This document shows, piece after piece, positions 36,501 through 47,938 of a stretch of DNA of 64,000 bases. A program made the position numbers and the translations under genes. The notes under the pieces are model-generated. The model worked only from the letters and a program-made list of their open reading frames with translations. It had not been told where the DNA came from and searched no databases. This DNA is from Stromatinia cepivora (lineage: Eukaryota; Ascomycota; Leotiomycetes; Helotiales; Sclerotiniaceae), in assembly GCA_014898415.1 (NCBI GenBank), contig RCTD01000015.1, forward strand, positions 930,001-994,000. Direction: 5' to 3'. Within the stretch, counting starts at the first letter, position 1. Each line of letters begins with the position of its first letter.

Positions 36501-36783
36501 CCATGCGGAAACCGTGATTAGACTATACAGAAGAGTCGAAGCACAATCGGCCATCCAACAACAATTATTACCACATGAGGATGGCCTAAATGCTTTGAAT
36601 GAAGTTATGGGAGACGCTGTAATGAGAGACGCTGGTCTAGGGCCAGCCGATCAAACAGACCTAAATATTGATGATATGGGTGCTGGTGGTGAGGAGTTAA
36701 TGATGATGGGTGGAAGTGGCCATGGCGGTGATCTACTGGATGCTTTTGGAGGGGATGGTCTAGGGGATGGAATGGGATTTTAG
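33517..36783 (+). CDS. MED5: Mediator complex subunit 5 (Nut1)
   Basis: Four exons: 33517-34171, 34233-34498, 34553-35176 and 35224-36783. The three introns are 61, 54 and 47 bp, begin GTAGTT, GTAAGT and GTATGT and end in CAG, CAG and TAG. They have phases 1, 0 and 0, and all keep the frame open; 1,034 residues, the usual size of fungal MED5. The protein is nearly all alpha-helical. Recognisable parts are the N-terminal NWQKLLNNSLASRLDFEPFTDYI, GTGIELGKAMAGFVPLLLQ, DQNHLDGWIRGLFE and the C-terminal block FHAETVIRLYRRVEAQSAIQQ, ending in a Gly/Met-rich acidic tail (GGSGHGGDLLDAFGGDGLGDGMGF). Mediator bridges activators and RNA polymerase II; MED5 belongs to the tail module. The assignment is from overall family resemblance, as no enzymatic motif exists. 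A nuclear location is expected. Confidence 0.88.
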
Positions 36784-37842
36784 ATATCGTATCTTGCATG
36801 GCTTTGGGAATCTATGAATCGGGAGCATTTAGGTTTTGCGTGGCACATATTGTTGGGGAAATAATGCATGGATATTACAATAATTTATGAGACACCATAG
36901 AAGAACTAAAATATAGTCAAAAGTTAATAGCAATGTATAGGTACTGCACTACACTATGAGGGGAGGTATGAGGTGTGGAAACTAAATAATGGCTAGATCT
37001 CCTCTCCTTTCATCGTGATATGATATCTATCTCTTATTTAGTATATTGTCTAATGAATTTAGCGATTCTTTTATTTATTTCATTCATTTTACGCGTCTAT
37101 TGCTTTTCTTAGTTATACTAGGTATATCTAGTATATTTAAATTTTCTTTTGTGATTTTAGATCTGATGTGTTTGTTTATATGTAGTAGTTGGTAGAGCTT
37201 CTAACGAAGATCTGTCTAAGATATAGTTGAATGTTGGTGCTGATGCGGGTTACGCGATCTGCCAATTGAACGGTTAGGCCTAATTTGGTGATATTCTGGC
37301 AGAATTCCACCCTTCAAATTTCAGCAGTGATAAGGCGGTGACCATAGCGTGTTCAGTGTGGCCTGTGCGCTCAAGTTGGCAGGTGGATTATTTTAAGCTT
37401 TAATAATTATTTATCTACGTAAATGAAAACCAACTCTATTCCTTTCCCGACCAAAAAAGTTACGAATAATGTCAATTCCCCTTCCCTTTTACTTTCTCTA
37501 CACAAAAGAAGACCCAACTAATCCTTCAATTCCAAATATCAATTTCTCTACAATTTTCAAGTCTCGTTGACTTCTGCCTGTTCCAACTCAAATACAATCA
37601 CACTGCAGGTTCCGCAGGCAGCACTGCAGACTATCGCAGGCTCCAGTACTCCAGAACTTCTATTGTAGGGATTTTGATTTGCGCGCTTCTAACATGTTTC
37701 TGATATGTCTAGAGACGCATGATTGATTGGTTACACGGTACGAAAGCTGAAATCGTCTCGCTCCTCAACTGCCGCGCTAGGCCTTTGAATTAAACATCAA
37801 ACACCCATCTCCGTAGTGGTATGGCCGCATATAAATACTGCT
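36784..37842. other. Intergenic, promoter side of the DUF7924-like gene
   Basis: The 3' flank of MED5 is AT-rich. At 37186-37275 there is a weak tRNA-like string (GTTGGTAGAGC) without a matching TPsiC loop. CT-rich leader-like sequence occurs at 37480-37560. No gene is supported. Confidence 0.4.
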
Positions 37843-39589
37843 ATGGATACCATTCATTCATATTCACATCATCGAGAGTCTGACGATACTCTCGTTGACA
37901 ATCACTACATGCCCAAACCCAATCGTTCCAATCCACACAAGCGTTTATTTTCAGAACAACATTCCGTTCCTCTTCAAACATCATCGCAACATTTGTCGAA
38001 AAGGCAGAGGCCGAACACATTCACGACATCACACCCACCGCCAGCATTTTGGGACAATCTGTCAGAGATTTGGTTCACTAGAAACGCGTTGCAAGAATTA
38101 GACCGAAGGAACAGTTCGCCACCCTTGTCAGCCCATCGCCCAGTCACTCGAAAATTCGTTGCTGAGTTGAAGGAAGAGGAAAATTTGGAGCCTGCCGTCG
38201 ACTTTCTCGCTAGATGTTCTGCGAGGCGGTTAAAAGATATACAGCTATTTGCTCGACACGGTGGTCCTAATTTATCGGATCTCAGAGGAGTAAGTGTCAC
38301 CAGATATCCTCCAGAGCATAAACTAAATATTCTATTTCTAGTACCTAAAATCTCCCAGCCCTCTCGCTAGCGACCAGCCTCGAAACGCGACCATGAATGT
38401 CAAACGTGTTACGAATCCCGAAGCTGCTGACCCTACCGGAACTACTAAGAACACTTCGGTCTATTCTCGCAATTTCCAGCAGCACCTCACTGACCATGGT
38501 ATTTATCCTAGCTTCTACGACTACCCCGACGGCACAATACCAGCGGAGCCAAGCAACTTGGAGGATATTCAACGTAGACTGGTACAGCCTCGCCGTTCTC
38601 TTTCACCGTCAAGATTTACGCAAGAAATGCATAGACAGTTTGTGCGAGCGGATGCACACGCTGCTAAAGAGGACCAAGTAACAAGAACAGTGATTCCACA
38701 GATTGAAGGCAAGATTACAGATGGCAGATGCGTTTCAGGAAAAATTCCATTCAAAAACCTGCAGCCTCTCACGGATGGCACAATTGTTCCTGGCAACCCA
38801 GACCTCTACCACGGAGCACGTCCAGAACAACTCAAGCGACAAGTACGCATTGATCTCAGTGATTGCATTGTCCCTACAACTCAAGGCGACCTTCCCATTG
38901 TGCCGAACTTCTTTCTGGAAGTAAAGGGGCGCGATGGAAGTGCAGCGGTAGGAGAACGGCAAGCATGCTATGACGGTGCATTGGGTGCGAGAGGCATGCT
39001 TGAGTTACAGTCATTTATGCAGGAAAAGGCTTATGACAACAATGCCTATACTATTACATCAACCTATCAATATGGCACGCTCCACATGTACAGCAGCCAT
39101 CCTGTACAGCCCAATGGTCCTTCGAGTCGGCCCGAGTATATTATGACTCAAATCAATGCTTGGTCTTTAACTGGGAGCCCTGGGACGTCCCGGGAAGGAG
39201 TCACTGCATTCCGAAATGCCATAGATTGGGCAAAGGAGCAAAGAGACAAGATGATTGAGAATGCAAACCATAGAGTCAATGATACAGGCCCTACTAATCA
39301 AACTCCTTCTGCTTTGGCCTCCAGCTTAACGACTGAAATCTCCAATGTCGAAGCTGCATTGTCACTACATTCTGAATCGCAGTCTCAAACGTCTGTCGCC
39401 ACGCAGAATGAAACTTCCACAAGCGAAACCACACATCATGAGTTAGAGATGCCAAGCAATATGTCTACGAGAGATCTAAATCCATCGACAAAACGCTTTT
39501 CAGAAGTATCCGAGTCCCATCCTCGAAAACGTGGTCTCCAAGGAAGGCAGGAATTAGCTGACGGGGCTGCTGACCATCTTGGCGAGTAG
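37843..39589 (+). CDS. DUF7924-like protein, putative PD-(D/E)XK nuclease fold
   Basis: Exon 1 is 37843-38289 and exon 2 is 38342-39589, with a 52-bp phase-0 intron (GTAAGT...TTCTAG); 564 residues. The first in-frame ATG is 37843; an upstream GTG is not used. Residues about 65-160 are a conserved helical block (FWDNLSEIWFTRNALQELDRR, ARHGGPNLSDLRGYLKSP). Residues about 200-430 form the main domain: GIYPSFYDYPDGTIP, RADAHAAKEDQV, GKITDGRCVSGKIPFKNL, TDGTIVPGNPDLYHGA, PNFFLEVKGRDGSAAVGERQ and YDGALGARG. Asp303 followed by Glu342-Val-Lys344 in a hydrophobic strand resembles the D...ExK metal site of PD-(D/E)XK nucleases. The C-terminal 130 residues are Ser/Thr/Glu-rich. I recall this family as the fungal DUF7924; no function is established, and nuclease activity is inference. 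Confidence 0.8.
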
Positions 39590-40430
39590 TGCGCCTCAGG
39601 CGTTGTGGCTAGCGTATGATCTGTTTCCTCCAGCATTTTGTTTAGAAGGAAGACACGATGCCAAACAGCCTTGCAGAAATCAAGGAGCAAGCACCGGGCT
39701 CCAGGTTGTAGTCAAGAATACGCGGCAGAGTCTCGGTCTCTCAAAATCGTATTGAGCAAACCTCTGTAGGACGCTACACCGATGAAATATTTGAAGCCAA
39801 TTTTGGGGTTCATTTGATGTTACTGAAAAGGATATAAAATTTAGTGGAATTTCCCGTTTATTTTGAGGACCATATCGATTCTTGCAATAAAATGTTACAC
39901 CTCATTTCTAATTCTCATATTAATATAAAAAACCTTCCAATCTTCTTTGTGATGTTCGCTTATGGAATGGATCAATGTCATTCCGCATCCAATAATATAG
40001 CTGACACCGCCAAATCTGTCAACTATATATGCCAAAATCTATATTTGGTATATTTAATGTCACAGCTTTAGCTCTGCGTAAAAGCACGGCCTCGATGATA
40101 ATCATCATGATAGGTATGCTATCGCGATCGAATACCCGCGTCCTTGTATCCTACCTAGATTCATGTCTCTTGTCTTTGGGTGGATCGATTATATGTGAGA
40201 TGGTTCGGGATATGGTTTGGGATAGAGGTTTCTTGGAAAATGATGGGTTGCTCTCTCTTCCTCTCTCACACTCCCCCCCTTCTCCCCCCCCCCAAAGAAA
40301 ACACGCGAAGCATCCCCCCACCCCTTCCCTACAAACGCACCACCCAATACATTCTCCATAGACCCATTCAACAGACCCTTAACCTCTGACCCCTAACCTC
40401 GCCACACCTATACGAGCCTATCTACACGCA
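39590..40430. other. Intergenic, nothing recognised
   Basis: It includes the 3' flank of the DUF7924-like gene and a strongly C-rich pyrimidine stretch (40250-40330). No gene supported. Confidence 0.4.
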
Positions 40431-40535
40431 ATCACCTTCCAAGCCATCACCTTCCAAGCCATCACCTTCCAAGCCATCACCTTCCAAGCCATCACCTTCC
40501 AAGCCATCACCTTCCAAGCCATCACCTTCCAAGCC
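40431..40535. repeat. Minisatellite, seven 15-bp units
   Basis: Seven perfect head-to-tail copies of ATCACCTTCCAAGCC. The last unit runs directly into the next tandem array. Perfect identity implies recent expansion. Confidence 0.95.
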
Positions 40536-40741
40536 AGAGAGGAAGAGAGGAAGAGAGGAAGAGAGGAAGAGAGGAAGAGAGGAAGAGAGGAAGAGAGGAA
40601 GAGAGGAAGAGAGGAAGAGAGGAAGAGAGGAAGAGAGGAAGAGAGGAAGAGAGGAAGAGAGGAAGAGAGGAAGAGAGGAAGAGAGGAAGAGAGGAAGAGA
40701 GGAAGAGAGGAAGAGAGGAAGAGAGGAAGAGAGGAAGAGAG
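40536..40741. repeat. Minisatellite, about 26 units of 8 bp
   Basis: The unit AGAGGAAG (GA-rich strand) is repeated almost perfectly for 206 bp. The resulting 153-codon minus-strand frame (LPLFLSSS repeats) is an artefact of the 8-bp period. Purine/pyrimidine strand asymmetry could favour triplex structure. Confidence 0.95.
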
Positions 40742-41604
40742 GGCAGAGCTGATGGATGGATGGTTGAAGTGCTCGGTATATCTATCTACTAATCGATAAT
40801 TTGCCGAAAAAATAATAATCGGGAATTGAATATATAGGGAATAATAAATAGAAAATGTAATATAGTATATCGATATCATTCAAACAAACGAGGGTTCTCG
40901 ATGCAGGTCCCGAAGTTGTGGAGGACTAGAGGACGGAAGAGAGGCAAAACGGATGACATTACTATAATTTTTTTCTTTTTTGAATTGCTATTTTCTAAAT
41001 GTAAGACTTAGAAGGTATTCGTCTTGAAGTTTTTTTTTTTTGAGATCATCTTTATCTCCAGGAATGTTTGGAAAGACAATGCATGTGTAGGTTTTATATA
41101 TTTTGCGTTAGGTATTAACAAGTCTTGCTTTTCTTATATATTTTTTGAAACCAAACATTCATTATATGACTCTATTAGCAGATTTATTGACCGATGAGAT
41201 AGAGATGCTGATGAAGTAAATACTCAAAGTTTTGAAAAATCGTAGCATGAAATTGATTGCTCATGGTGATGATATATACATACACATGATGAAGCCATTA
41301 AAATATTATTATAATTGCTAAGTAACAAAATGAAGACATCAAACGAAATCCAAAATTCATGAGATCCACTTCCTCAATTTCCATAATCTTGTAAGATAGA
41401 CTAGATCTGTACTCGCAAGTTTATCTTCATGTTAAATGTATACGAATGAGATGCCACTGATGCATGCGCGCCTCAATCTTATTACGCTTCTCCTTTCCCT
41501 TTTCTTCCTGAGAAGTTCATACCTCCTCAAAATCCGGGCCCGAAAATACCGTCGCCCCTAGATTTATTCATTTCATTAGTCCCAATTTCCTCAAAACAAA
41601 ACTA
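40742..41604. other. Intergenic, 3' flank of the chitinase gene
   Basis: AT-rich in the middle, with no gene recognised. A possible last short exon of the chitinase (reading GPDFEEV before a stop) lies near 41515-41560 after a CTAG acceptor-like site. Confidence 0.35.
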
Positions 41605-43450
41605 TCACACACAAAACACAGCCAAAAGCAAAAGGAAAAAAAAACTCACGTCCCCACCCCCTGCAAATCCAAACTCCAAACCACCGTCCCCCCAATACAA
41701 AGCCCATCCGCAAACCTCCTCTTCAACCCCCCACGTCTCAAGATCATCGTACCCCATCCACTGTCTCCCCCCTCCATAAACAATCTGTTTAACCGCCATT
41801 CCCCCATCCAGGCCCGCCGCACTAGCGCCCACCCACGATACCCCCAACGCTTCCCTCTGAATCAAAACCTCAATTTCCCGCATACTCAGGATTCCGGGCT
41901 GGGTACTACATGGGCCGGGAATACTGGGCCCCGTGTATGCGCAGTCGAGTTCGTTGCAGGCGGGATTCGAGAGCGTGTAGCCGCGGCCGTAGGCGGCTAG
42001 CCCGAGATTGAGTTTTGTGGGGTCCACGCCTGCAAACCAGAGAGGGGAGAGCGCGGTTGTGATGTCGGGGAGGGATGTTTGCGGTCGGACGAAGGCGCCT
42101 AGGGATGGGTCACTAGCTTCCCATGGTCCGTGCAGGTCGTAGGACATGAAGTTGAAGAAGTTGGTGTAGGGTTCTAGGTTTATGGGGTCGAAGAATTGGA
42201 GGGAGTAGATATCTGGTGGTCTATTTCTTCTTGTTAGTCTAAAGTTCCTCTCACTTTTGCAGAAAGGGGAAAAGGATAGGATGGCCAGAAGAAACACGAA
42301 CAAAACAACACTAATCCCCCAATTCTTTGTGGGATAATTCGCATTAAAACTCTCCCTCATCTCTCTAACCAACGCCACGAACCCATCCCGATCATTCAAA
42401 CTAGTCGGAAACTCCCAATCCAAATCCACGCCCTGAAATCCAAACGTACTAAGCCACTGCTCCACACTCCCTATAAACGCCGCCCTATTCCCCTGATTCT
42501 CCACCATCTGACTCCAAATCGGCGGTAGAACACTAGATCCACCTCCACCAATCGCCATATACGTTGCCAAAGTAGTAGAAGCTAGAGCAGTAAATGGATA
42601 CATGAGAGGAACGGCGGTAGTATCGAAAGGCACCACGTGGAATGTGTTGGCGGCGATGGACATGAAGGCGAATATTAGATGGGTGATGCCTTGCGTGTTG
42701 ATGAGGGATATGGGGAGAGCATTGCAGGAACGAGTCGCGCTGCCGATTTGCCAGTACGCTACTTTGCGTCCGTTAGTGGCAGTAGTACTGCCAGAACCGC
42801 AGTTCGGGTAGTTTATTACGCCGCAGGCGCCGTAGCCTCGCTGGCATGGGGCATTGCCATTGACTGGGTCGGCATTGATGCAGTAGGCAGATGTGGTCTG
42901 TGGATTGCTGGTTAGTTGAGAGTACAATGTAAGATTGTCTGATGTTTCGGCAAAATTTGGTGCGCATTTCATAAGATCCAGGAATACGTACCCCGCAGTA
43001 TCCATTACCGGAGCAGCAAGTATTCAAAGGACATATTTGACTTCCCTGTGGAGCGTTTCTACCACATTGCGGTACATCACGGCGATTCGAGAAGTGATTC
43101 GAAGCAGAAGCTTTCGTACAATTTGCAGACTCAAAGTCACATCTTCCTAGCCTTTTGATAGTGAGATAAGCATCATGCCACGAAGCACATAGGATGAGCT
43201 TTTTCCTTCAGAGTTGTCGTAGATCTTGGTAAGAGACAGTATTGAGAGAATATAGAAGACACACTTACTGTCAAACGATTAGAGCTTGTTTGAGTGATGT
43301 ATAATCAGTAAACTAGGAATCAATTTCAGAAGAACTTGCCGAATCACAACAATTGCCATCAGGATCCAGATTTCGATCTAGAAGCACCGGCCCAGCATCA
43401 CAAATCCCCAAACAAAGCAAACCTATTAAAAAAGATGCGCAAAAAAGCAT
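41605..43450 (-). CDS. GH18 chitinase with CBM18, killer-toxin-like subgroup
   Basis: The model starts at ATG 43450 with a signal peptide (MLFCASFLIGLLCLGICDAG). It continues through CDFESANCTKASAS to a CBM18 chitin-binding hevein fold, ICPLNTCCSGNGYCG, spliced (donor GTACGT near 42990, acceptor near 42900) to TTSAYCINADPVNGNAPC. The GH18 barrel follows: KVAYWQIGSATRSC, ITHLIFAFMSI, YMAIGGGGSS and the catalytic GFQGVDLDWEFP with the acid Glu. A short in-frame intron is likely (SVV-L-PPDIYSLQFF, about 42215-42300). Then come FFNFMSYDLHGPW, GLAAYGRGYTL and RQWMGYDDLETW. Such secreted enzymes hydrolyse chitin in wall turnover or attack. Problems: a TAG and a TGA interrupt the stretch between the signal peptide and the CBM18 at about 43270-43345 unless extra introns remove them, and the C-terminus after YDDLET is shorter than usual. 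A decaying gene is possible. Confidence 0.7.
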
Positions 43451-43936
43451 TATATCAGAAATGAATACGTTTCTCACTCACATCGAAATGAACGGTCAAG
43501 GAAAGGGAATTATATCTTCAATCAACTACTGTGTATAAAAGGAACAAATACTCCGGGTATATATGCATCTGATAACTTTTGAGTTCGGAATATTGAGCAG
43601 GTGAGCGGGAAATAGGCCATCCGCAACCATACCATTGAGAATGCGGCGAGAAGAGTCTGGAGGTTGATGTCTCTGTCCAGTATTTGAATTCACTAGTCAT
43701 TCAGTAGGGCATTCCCTGGATATTAGGGAGTACTGTAACATGCGGAGCCGAGACATTTCAACGCCTTTGCGTAACATGAAATCCCAAGAAGAGGGTATGG
43801 AAGAACTTTAAACATTGTAGATGGAAACATGTGAAATTTGTACAACCACTTGTAATCCGAGGTATCGATCGAAAGAACACCAATTTCCCACCTGCCAATG
43901 ATTTTGGTCGTTTTGGTAGGACGCCTTGCTAATATC
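43451..43936. other. Intergenic between chitinase start and UTP3 end
   Basis: Promoter side of the chitinase and 3' flank of UTP3, both minus strand. No additional gene recognised. Confidence 0.4.
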
Positions 43937-45845
43937 CTACAACTTTCTACTCTTGACCAAACCAGTCTTGATACCAGTCTTCTCACCACCGTAACCACCT
44001 TTCTCTTCTCCACCCTTGTAAACAGCCCGCATACTACTCAACTTCTTCTTCTTCTCATCGTACTTCATCCTCTTCTTTACTCTAGGGTTCCTGACCTCCT
44101 TCTTTCTCTTTGGCGCTAATCCCTTGTTCTTCTCAATAACATATCCAATAGCTCTCTTACCGTCTTCATCATTCTCCACTGCAACCACTCTTGCCAACTT
44201 TCCTGCTTTCTTTGCTTCTGCAATTGCTGCGTATTTGGCGTCTTTGTCATCCTTGCGTTTCTTCGATGTCTGTGCGACCATGTCATAATACTCGTCTCCA
44301 TCATCTCGAACCTCGTCAGCAACAGCTGCCTGATCGTCATCATCGCTCTCTCCACCAAGAGCCGTGCCTCTTCCATATTCATCCAATTTCTTTCCGCGCT
44401 TCTCGGCCTCAAGGTTGAGTCGTGCCTGACGATCTCGAAGCCTTTCTCTGTAAGGTAAATCCTCGTCACCACCAGCTCCCCTTCCAGCATCGGCTCTTCT
44501 ATTCGCTTTCTGGGCAATTTGAGATGTGTAAAATTTGAGTGACTTCTTTCTCTTAGCCTTTTCTTCCGCAGCCTTGGCATCCATAGATTCTTCTTCACCA
44601 AAGTCAGAATCGTCATCTGCCTCGACAAGAGCTTTCGATGCCTTCTTGGATTTCTTCGATTTCGAGACAAGATCATCAAGATCTGCCAAGTCAGCCTCTG
44701 CTTCCTGGATTTGTTTACTACGTTTTGCAGCGGCCCTTTCAGCTGCACCAACGCGGGCCAATTCTTTCCTAGATTTTTTGGTTGGTCGGATTGTCTCCAT
44801 TTCCTCTTCTACCGTGATTGTGTCCTCTAGATCCTTCATTGATTCGTCTTCCGAGCTAGCCTCTTCCTCTGCAACTTCAATTGATTTGACCTTCGACCAT
44901 AACTCCCGACATTGCAATAAGCTGTCCATAACAGCGTGATCTCTCAACTCTAGTGGATCAATGGTCTTCCCCTGTCCTTTGCCATCCTTTGCCGGAGAGG
45001 TCAAAATCGCAAAGTACATGGTTAAAGCAGCCATATAAGCTGCTAAAGTCCTGGCCTTCACAACTGGAATAGGCATTGCTTCAATTGCATCCTCAGACAT
45101 TCCATCTACTTCATTTTGTAAATCTTGTAGAACAGGCTGTAGTGCTACAAATTCGTTCGCCAGAAACTCGAATTCCGGATATCTGGTTTGTAGTATCCTC
45201 AGCCTTTCTTCCGGGCCCATATCTTCGGTGATCTCCACATCCTTCAGAACCTCTGTTACCACATCCCCCTCTTCATCGTCACCTCCCTCGCCCAGCCATT
45301 CGTTCTCATCGAATCCAAAATCTGCCTCCGACATTTTCTGTAGTTTCTTTTGTTGTAATCGTTTCGCCTCTGCCTCTTCCTCCAGGGCATCGGCTTCAGT
45401 CTCAATATTATCCGCATCGTAGTAATCGCGCTTCGAAGATCCCCAGCCCTCAGCATCTCCGTCTTCCTCCTCATCATCAGATAGTTGTGCTTTAGATTTG
45501 TTCTTCGATTTTGGCGCTTCGATTCCTTCTTCCTCCTCCGCTGAGCTCTCCTCCGAGTATCCTAATATTTCTTCGTCCGATTGCTCAATTAATTCATCTG
45601 TAAAAACCATCAGTCACTGTAGAGCTCGGAGTTTCAATGACCTGACCTTCATCTCTTGATTTTCTCTGGCGTTTTGCATGAGGTTCCTCATCCAACATAA
45701 CTTTATCTCTGTTGATATGAAATTCATCCTCGGAATCCGCGATATCTTCATATGTTGTGAAGGCCACTTTCCCTTTAGACTTGTCAGAATCTTGTGTGCC
45801 ACTTCTCGCACTCTGCCCAGAGGCCTTTCTCTTTTTGCCAGCCAT
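43937..45845 (-). CDS. UTP3: UTP3/Sas10, small-subunit processome protein
   Basis: Exon 1 is 45845-45647 and exon 2 is 45597-43937, with a 49-bp phase-1 intron (GTCAGG...TTACAG) that joins SRDE to DELIEQSDEEILGYSEES; 619 residues. The start MAGKKRKASG is chosen over an in-frame codon further upstream because a basic MAGKKRK opening is typical. Acidic Asp/Glu-rich runs dominate the N-terminus. The Sas10/Utp3/C1D domain is at about 200-290 (LRILQTRYPEFEFLANEF, TLAAYMAALTMYFAIL). The C-terminal Sas10 domain has DDKDAKYAAIAEAKKAGK, KRAIGYVIEKNKGLAPKRKKEVRNPRVKKRMKY and a basic tail. Family members belong to the U3-containing processome and are required for 18S rRNA maturation in the nucleolus. 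Yeast SAS10 was also found through silencing defects. Confidence 0.93.
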
Positions 45846-46470
45846 TGTTATAAATTGACTTGTATTATTGCGCAAATTGCGTTGATTCCTCTTCCTCTCC
45901 TCGTTCAAGAATCCGATATCGAAAAATAATTTTCTCATTATCTTAGCGTTGCGCTAATCCCTGCCAGCGGAGATAAGAGAACCATAAATCCACGTGATTT
46001 GTTCCCCCTTCGCTTCCAAGATAAGATCTTTTCGCTAATTAATAATCTTATACGAGTACAGTAACAAAACCAAGATAACACAACCACAGCTGGGAAAATA
46101 GATCAATAGTCAATAGCCATGCCTACAAATATAAAGCTCGGCGACACGTCAAATCGACGAGTATAATGTTCTAATTATCCCTGCTTAATATTTTACATTT
46201 CGACATTATAAATATTTTTAACAGCAAAAAAGTTACTATATACAAATGATGTTGTTGACGCCCAAACACCTTGCTCGACTTCGTATATCATATACATGCG
46301 CATTTCATGACGCTTCTTTGACGCCTAACCTTATTGATGCCGACAGATATAGATAGTCCCTCATGCCCCTTTTCTTTTATCCTAAACGAAACGGCAAACT
46401 TCCAGACTAATTCAGAAACCTGTCTGAAAACGTAGTCCAAGCTCTTTAACCAAGCCATCTAGACTAGAGA
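45846..46470. other. Intergenic between UTP3 start and 7TM gene end
   Basis: The promoter side of UTP3 is at the left; no second gene is seen. CACGTGA near 45992 is an E-box-like site. Confidence 0.35.
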
Positions 46471-46736
46471 TCATCGAGAAGACCGCGAAAGATGAGTTTT
46501 GGAAGGCACTGTCATACCTACATCCACCTCATCAATTAAAACATCTTTGGAATTTCTCCTGGAAGTCCTCGTGTAATCAAATGTCTCCTCACTTCTTGAT
46601 CTCATGTCATGATTTCCCACAATTTCGTCGCTCTTAGATTCATCGCTCGTTCTCTCCATTTCACTCTCAAGCCCTATATGCACAAAACTCGAAATGCTTG
46701 TATCGCTTCCGCGCACCTCTTCAATTGCATCTAGAT
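46471..46736 (-). pseudogene. Out-of-frame C-terminal tail of the 7TM gene
   Basis: Directly after the stop of the 7TM protein, one frame over, an open stretch encodes an acidic Ser-rich cytoplasmic-type tail (IEEVRGSDTSISSFV, RTSRRNSKDVLIDEVDVGMTVPS) ending in TGA at 46471. The parent frame reads SQADIEMGLTEERETR just before. This is what a one-base indel near 46750-46770 in a longer tail would produce. It may be a real mutation, a strain polymorphism or a sequencing error. Confidence 0.45.
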
Positions 46737-47938
46737 TTATTGAATGTCTTTTGTTCTCGTTTCTCGCTCTTCAGTAAGCCCCATTTCAATATCGGCTTGT
46801 GAAAATGTTCGTGATGTACGCGAGGTTCGGATTGTGGTGTTGGTGTTGGATCCTGAGAAAGGTCCTTTGTCGTTAGAGGAGATGGCATAGTGATTGCTGT
46901 GGCTGGAATTGGAAGTATGACCAAGGAGGAAGGGTATGTAGCGTTTGAAAAAAGGTTTAATGGCGGGAACAGAGGCACCGATCTAGAATCTGTTAGAGCT
47001 GTCTACTTGATATCTCCTACAGACGACATAGGGTGGCGCAAAAAGGGGTAGAAGGAAGGTGAGTTGCATACTATGCCAACATAAAGTTCAACAGAACTAC
47101 TGATCCACACGTAATAAGTGTCCCATGTTACGTCCGTAGAAGTCAATTCCACATAGGTGTAATAAGTCCTCACAGCTCCAGCTATACAAACAAGAAATCC
47201 GGCGGCAAAAAGGAAAACAACGATGAGGCGTTGCTGTCGAGAAATTTGTAGTTTAAGCATTTTCGGGATAGGAAGTATGACCACAAAAAAATCAGTTAAA
47301 GTATTAAAACTTCCAGCAAAGGTGACATGAACTTTTTCATTGATGCATTCTGGTTGAGGAGCGAATGTTACAAGCCAATAATGAGAGAGCGGTCTATTTA
47401 GTCAATAAGCATGTTGAAGAAGAGTATAAAGATATTAGTTAACTAACCGACATTGGAAAATAGTAACGAGGATGAAGATTGTTCCTTGGATAGCAATTAT
47501 GACTGTAGCTGCGATAGTGATAATCTTGAACCGTTTCCCACTTGATAAAATTCTATATAACAATGCGAGCATAGAACACTTTGTAAGGGTTTGTCCAAGT
47601 GCAAAGATAACTTGTGTAATCAAGACGTATTGCAGCCCAAATTTGACCTGAGAAAATGGAAGATCCCATACGTGTCGATTGAACTGGAATACTTCCTCTG
47701 CAAGAACTGCGAGGACAGCAAATGTTGTCGAAGGCAGCATCGCTGCGATAATGAGCCAGTCATCTAATCCAAAACTCTTCGATATTTGAAGTCGGGTGTA
47801 GAGCCGAATGAGTATTATGAATAGAACCACAGGAAATAATACCGCATTGACGACTAGAACTGCCTTTCCACGCGTTTTTGGGTCGACATAGTTTGGTGCT
47901 GGCCAAGAGGCAAGGATCTCAGGAGATGGGAGCTGCAT
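46737..47938 (-). CDS. Fungal rhodopsin-like 7TM membrane protein
   Basis: Three exons: 47938-47448, 47393-47072 and 46982-46737. Introns are 55 bp (GTTAGT...AATAG) and 89 bp (GTATGC...TCTAG), phases 2 and 0; 352 residues. Seven hydrophobic helices follow the order of the fungal 'rhodopsin' superfamily (PF20684-like): AVLVVNAVLFPVVLFIILIR, then the family motif RLYTRLQISKSFGLDDWLII, LQYVLITQVIFALGQTLTKCSMLALLYRI, IITIAATVIIAIQGTIFILVTIFQC, the loop RPLSHYWLVT, FNTLTDFFVVILPIPKMLKL, LIVVFLFAAGFLVCIAGAVRTYY and DTYYVWISSSVELYVGIIGAS. Helix ends carry the usual R and P residues. It lacks the retinal lysine logic of true opsins; function is unknown, some relatives (PTH11-like) sense surfaces. The frame closes at DIQ-stop, yet a different frame continues for about 90 codons (see findings). 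Confidence 0.82.

Noticed and set aside
37186..37275. tRNA gene
   Set aside because: A string like the D-arm (GTTGGTAGAGC) is present, but there is no TPsiC loop consensus nor a pairing acceptor stem.
40431..40741. CRISPR-like array
   Set aside because: The repeats are contiguous without unique spacers; they are minisatellites in a eukaryotic genome.
40418..40879. 153-codon minus-strand ORF
   Set aside because: It is generated by the 8-bp and 15-bp tandem repeats (LPLFLSSS and AWKVM cycles) and has no unique coding sequence.
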